Origin: Devosia epidermidihirudinis
GTDB lineage: Bacteria; Pseudomonadota; Alphaproteobacteria; Rhizobiales; Devosiaceae
Direction of reading: 5' to 3'
NCBI RefSeq assembly: GCF_000971295.1
Contig: NZ_LANJ01000019.1
Location: 186,001 to 250,000 of the forward strand
DNA length: 64,000 nt
Both the position numbers and the translations under genes were made by a program. Position 1 is the stretch's first letter; every line of letters starts with the position of its first letter. Below the pieces are notes generated by a model, which had not been told where the DNA came from, did not search any database, and saw only the letters and a program-made list of their open reading frames with translations. Below are positions 62,023 through 64,000 of the stretch, piece by piece.

Positions 62023-62658
62023 TTGGCAGACTTGACGCTACAGACACTCCTCACGCGCCTCATCGTCTCCCTGCCGATCATTGCCGTCAGCGGCTATGTT
62101 ATGGCCGTCGGCGCCCGGCTGCTAGGCGACCCCGGCCCCTCTCAGGACGGACGGCAAACACTCAACCCACTTGCCCATCTTGATGTTCTGGGCACAATTT
62201 CGATCGCAGTGTTTGGGTTGGGCTGGATACGGCCACAAATGGCGGACGCTTGCCGCATACGCGGCGGATTATGGGGCGTCGTTGCCATAATACTGGCGCC
62301 CCTTGCCTGCCTGCTGCTGCTTGCATTCGCCGCGATCAAATTATTGCCCTGGATGAGCAATGCTGCCTCGATCACCATGGCCGCTGTCCTTGCCAATGGA
62401 TTAGTAGCGATGGCCCGCATGTCGGTCGGTTTCGTCATGCTCAACCTCTTACCTCTGGTCCCGCTAGTGGGTGGGCACCTGCTCTTGGCGAGCCAAGCGC
62501 GACTGCGAAGCTGGTTCGTCCGCTCGGGCTGGATATTGAGTGTTGTTGCCATCTGCATCGTGGCAACAGGGCTGCCGCATCAGATCCTAGCCCCGCATGT
62601 CGACGTCGTTTTGCGCTTTATCTCGCAAGATACGGCGAATGTGGTTCGCCAATACTAG
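62023..62658 (+). CDS. site-2-protease-like membrane protein lacking the catalytic motif
   Basis: A 211-residue, about six-helix membrane protein. The block DGRQTLNPLAHLDVLGTISI at residues 42-61 and the distal NLLPLVPLVGGHLL match the group of S2P/SpoIVFB-like zinc proteases, whose usual forms are GRLTLNPLxHIDPxGT and NLLPIPPLDGG. But the HExxH zinc motif expected at residues 23-27 reads SGYVM, and the third ligand Asp of LDGG is Val. It is thus probably a pseudoprotease. Start is TTG, with AAGAGGGG 7 bases before. Confidence 0.7.
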   Translation: MADLTLQTLLTRLIVSLPIIAVSGYVMAVGARLLGDPGPSQDGRQTLNPLAHLDVLGTISIAVFGLGWIRPQMADACRIRGGLWGVVAIILAPLACLLLLAFAAIKLLPWMSNAASITMAAVLANGLVAMARMSVGFVMLNLLPLVPLVGGHLLLASQARLRSWFVRSGWILSVVAICIVATGLPHQILAPHVDVVLRFISQDTANVVRQY

Positions 62659-62672
62659 CACGCCACCAAGCA

Positions 62673-63497
62673 TCACTCGCGCGGCGCGTTTCCGGGCATG
62701 CCAGACCGCTCAATGAGCTCGCCAAGAACCCCGTCCGCAACCAATGATGCAATAGCCTCATCGATACTCGCCCGAAGAAAGCTATCCTGCCCGAGCAGGA
62801 CCCCGGCTACGGCCATCACTGGCAGCGAGATTGGCGCGGAATCTATCTCAACGAGCTCTGCAAAGGCAGGGTGGTCATGCCTTAGCTGCCGGAAGCTCGG
62901 TCCCCACACCAGCCCAGCCGCTGCTACGCCATCAGCCACCGCCTCAAGGGTCAGTTCATCTGACGAGTATGGAAATCGCTGCCAGCGCTGCCTCGCTGGC
63001 AGATTATTGTTGTATTGCACGAAGCGGAAATCAGCGCTGGAACCAAGCGTGGCCGCGACCGGAGTTCCTGGCGCGATATCGGCAAGACGTGCCGGCGCCG
63101 ATTTGGGCGCCACAAACACGTAGCCCGTTTCGTAGTAGGGTCGCGTCAGTGTCAGCCACTCGGGATAGCCAGCCGCAATCATCTTAAATCCAAGAAAGAC
63201 CCGACACTCCCCCAAAAGATAGCGATAGAGCGCGATGAAATCTCCAGTTTCGTTTACGTCATCGAGTACTACCGGTCGGGCCTCTAGCAAGAGCGCGTCA
63301 GCAATCGCCTCACCAACAGCCTTGTCCAACGTCCACCCCGGATCACGGGGATCAACACAAAATTGTAGGGCATATTCGTCGCTAGGCCGACCAAACAACT
63401 CCTGGTCCGGCATATTGGGCAATTCGTTTTCCTGCGCGCCAGCCGAGGCAGCCGGCAGCATCAACAATGCAAGAGCGGTCGCTGCTAGAGCCTTCAT
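62673..63497 (-). CDS. XoxJ-like periplasmic protein of a quinoprotein dehydrogenase system
   Basis: A 274-residue protein of the family-3 solute-binding type. Residues 1-22 form a Sec signal (MKALAATALALLMLPAASAG). The mature part, LQFCVDPRDPGWTLDK near 43, is the form found in MoxJ/XoxJ, proteins placed beside methanol or alcohol quinoprotein genes and thought to help mature them. It starts 63 bases after the dehydrogenase stop. No cytochrome c gene lies between. Confidence 0.8.
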   Translation of the reverse strand: MKALAATALALLMLPAASAGAQENELPNMPDQELFGRPSDEYALQFCVDPRDPGWTLDKAVGEAIADALLLEARPVVLDDVNETGDFIALYRYLLGECRVFLGFKMIAAGYPEWLTLTRPYYETGYVFVAPKSAPARLADIAPGTPVAATLGSSADFRFVQYNNNLPARQRWQRFPYSSDELTLEAVADGVAAAGLVWGPSFRQLRHDHPAFAELVEIDSAPISLPVMAVAGVLLGQDSFLRASIDEAIASLVADGVLGELIERSGMPGNAPRE

Positions 63498-63560
63498 CGC
63501 GCCAATCACCCGGTACACAAGGGAAGATTGGGGCGCCGCAGGAGGGCGCCCCATTTCGGC

Positions 63561-64000
63561 TTACTTTGCGTCTGGCAGGGCAAAGACCCACAGCACAGAA
63601 CCCGCAACAGGGTTCTGGATTTCCGGCGTCAGCGACGCCAGCGTGTTGGCCTGACTCGAACCGCGACCAACAGCAACAGCAACGTACTGCTTGCCGTCGA
63701 CTTCGTAGCTGATCGGAAAGGCATTCACGACGTTATTGGTCCGGATTTGCCACAGGATGTCACCGGTCTCGTCGTCAAATGCGTAGAAGTTTCGATCCCA
63801 ACTACCACCAAACACCAAGCCGCCTGCAGTCGGCAGCAGGGCGCTGGTAATGGGCGCACGCTGGCGATAGCTCCAGCTGGTCGATCGATCGGCCAGATTG
63901 ACCGCGTCGATGCGACCGATATTGCCATCGCTGCCCTCAACCGGAATGCGTGCAAAGGTTGCGCGTCCACCACCAGTATAGATCTGGCCAGCGTCGAGTG
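63561..64000 (-). CDS. PQQ-dependent dehydrogenase, C-terminal part (runs off the window)
   Basis: The last 146 or so codons of a quinoprotein dehydrogenase. Repeating propeller strands end in tryptophan-docking-like blocks: VFGGSWDRNFYAFDDETGDI, then LWQIRTNN and NAFPISYEVDGKQYVAVAVG. The sequence is open to base 64000, so the N-terminus lies outside. Methanol-, ethanol- or sugar-type cannot be decided from this part. The C-terminal end LWVFALPDAK is common in alcohol dehydrogenases of this family. Confidence 0.85.
   Translation of the reverse strand, partial: LDAGQIYTGGGRATFARIPVEGSDGNIGRIDAVNLADRSTSWSYRQRAPITSALLPTAGGLVFGGSWDRNFYAFDDETGDILWQIRTNNVVNAFPISYEVDGKQYVAVAVGRGSSQANTLASLTPEIQNPVAGSVLWVFALPDAK

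Noticed and set aside
1..64000. CRISPR arrays, tRNA or rRNA genes, transposases, integrases
   Set aside because: I looked for evenly spaced direct repeats, tRNA-like cloverleaf arms and transposase motifs and saw none. The repeats present are palindromes with differing cores, not spacer arrays.

Overview
The window looks like chromosomal DNA of a GC-rich alphaproteobacterium of the order Hyphomicrobiales. I favour a Devosia-like soil or plant-associated organism, but this rests on gene content and style (separate petABC cytochrome bc1 genes, oxygen-dependent HemF, many sugar ABC transporters, dense intergenic palindromes) and not on any marker gene. No rRNA, tRNA, phage, transposase or CRISPR array was seen.

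Bases 1-35600 read as a mosaic of core genes and two alpha-galactoside loci. In order: a sorbosone-dehydrogenase-like quinoprotein and YchF; an AraC regulator divergent from a five-gene operon (peptide-type substrate-binding protein, two permeases, a double ATPase, a GH4 glycosidase); LysE; an iron-siderophore-type binding protein; a flavin-dependent halogenase; a second GH4 gene with its own divergent AraC regulator; two MaoC hotdog proteins; TerC; several small or secreted proteins; apt; petABC; trmL-hemF-ATPase; CCA-adding enzyme and Nudix; GNAT; glutathionyl-hydroquinone reductase; Nudix; metallophosphoesterase. The gaps in this half are full of long perfect inverted repeats of at least five kinds.

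Bases 35600-62000 are accessory catabolism and carry none of those repeats that I could see. Two large regulons fill it. The first (35887-46581, all minus strand) is a LacI-controlled run of ten genes: regulator, two CUT1 permeases, binding protein, FAD oxidoreductase, ATPase, SDR dehydrogenase, FGGY kinase, nucleoside hydrolase, FMN reductase. Two identical LacI-type operators 20 bp apart precede it. The likely logic is import of a polyol, pentose or nucleoside-like compound, oxidation to a ketose and phosphorylation.

The second (46949-61989) is built round a ROK regulator. Three copies of a 23-27 bp palindrome, very like known ROK/XylR operators, sit in front of (i) an operon for a Tat-exported family-5 binding protein, VOC protein, class III aminotransferase, RraA-like protein and D-2-hydroxyacid dehydrogenase, (ii) the ROK gene itself, and (iii) a divergent pair of operons, one for Dpp-type permeases and ATPases plus enolase-superfamily and aldo-keto reductase enzymes, the other for a BadF-type sugar kinase and a double-SIS protein. 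The shared operators tie four transcription units into what looks like one uptake and breakdown system, probably for an amino sugar or amino-sugar conjugate. Its substrate cannot be read from the sequence. I consider it the best candidate for an undescribed system here.

The right end (62023-64000) has a site-2-protease-like membrane protein that has lost its catalytic motif, convergent with an XoxJ-like periplasmic protein and the C-terminal part of a PQQ-dependent dehydrogenase that runs off the window.
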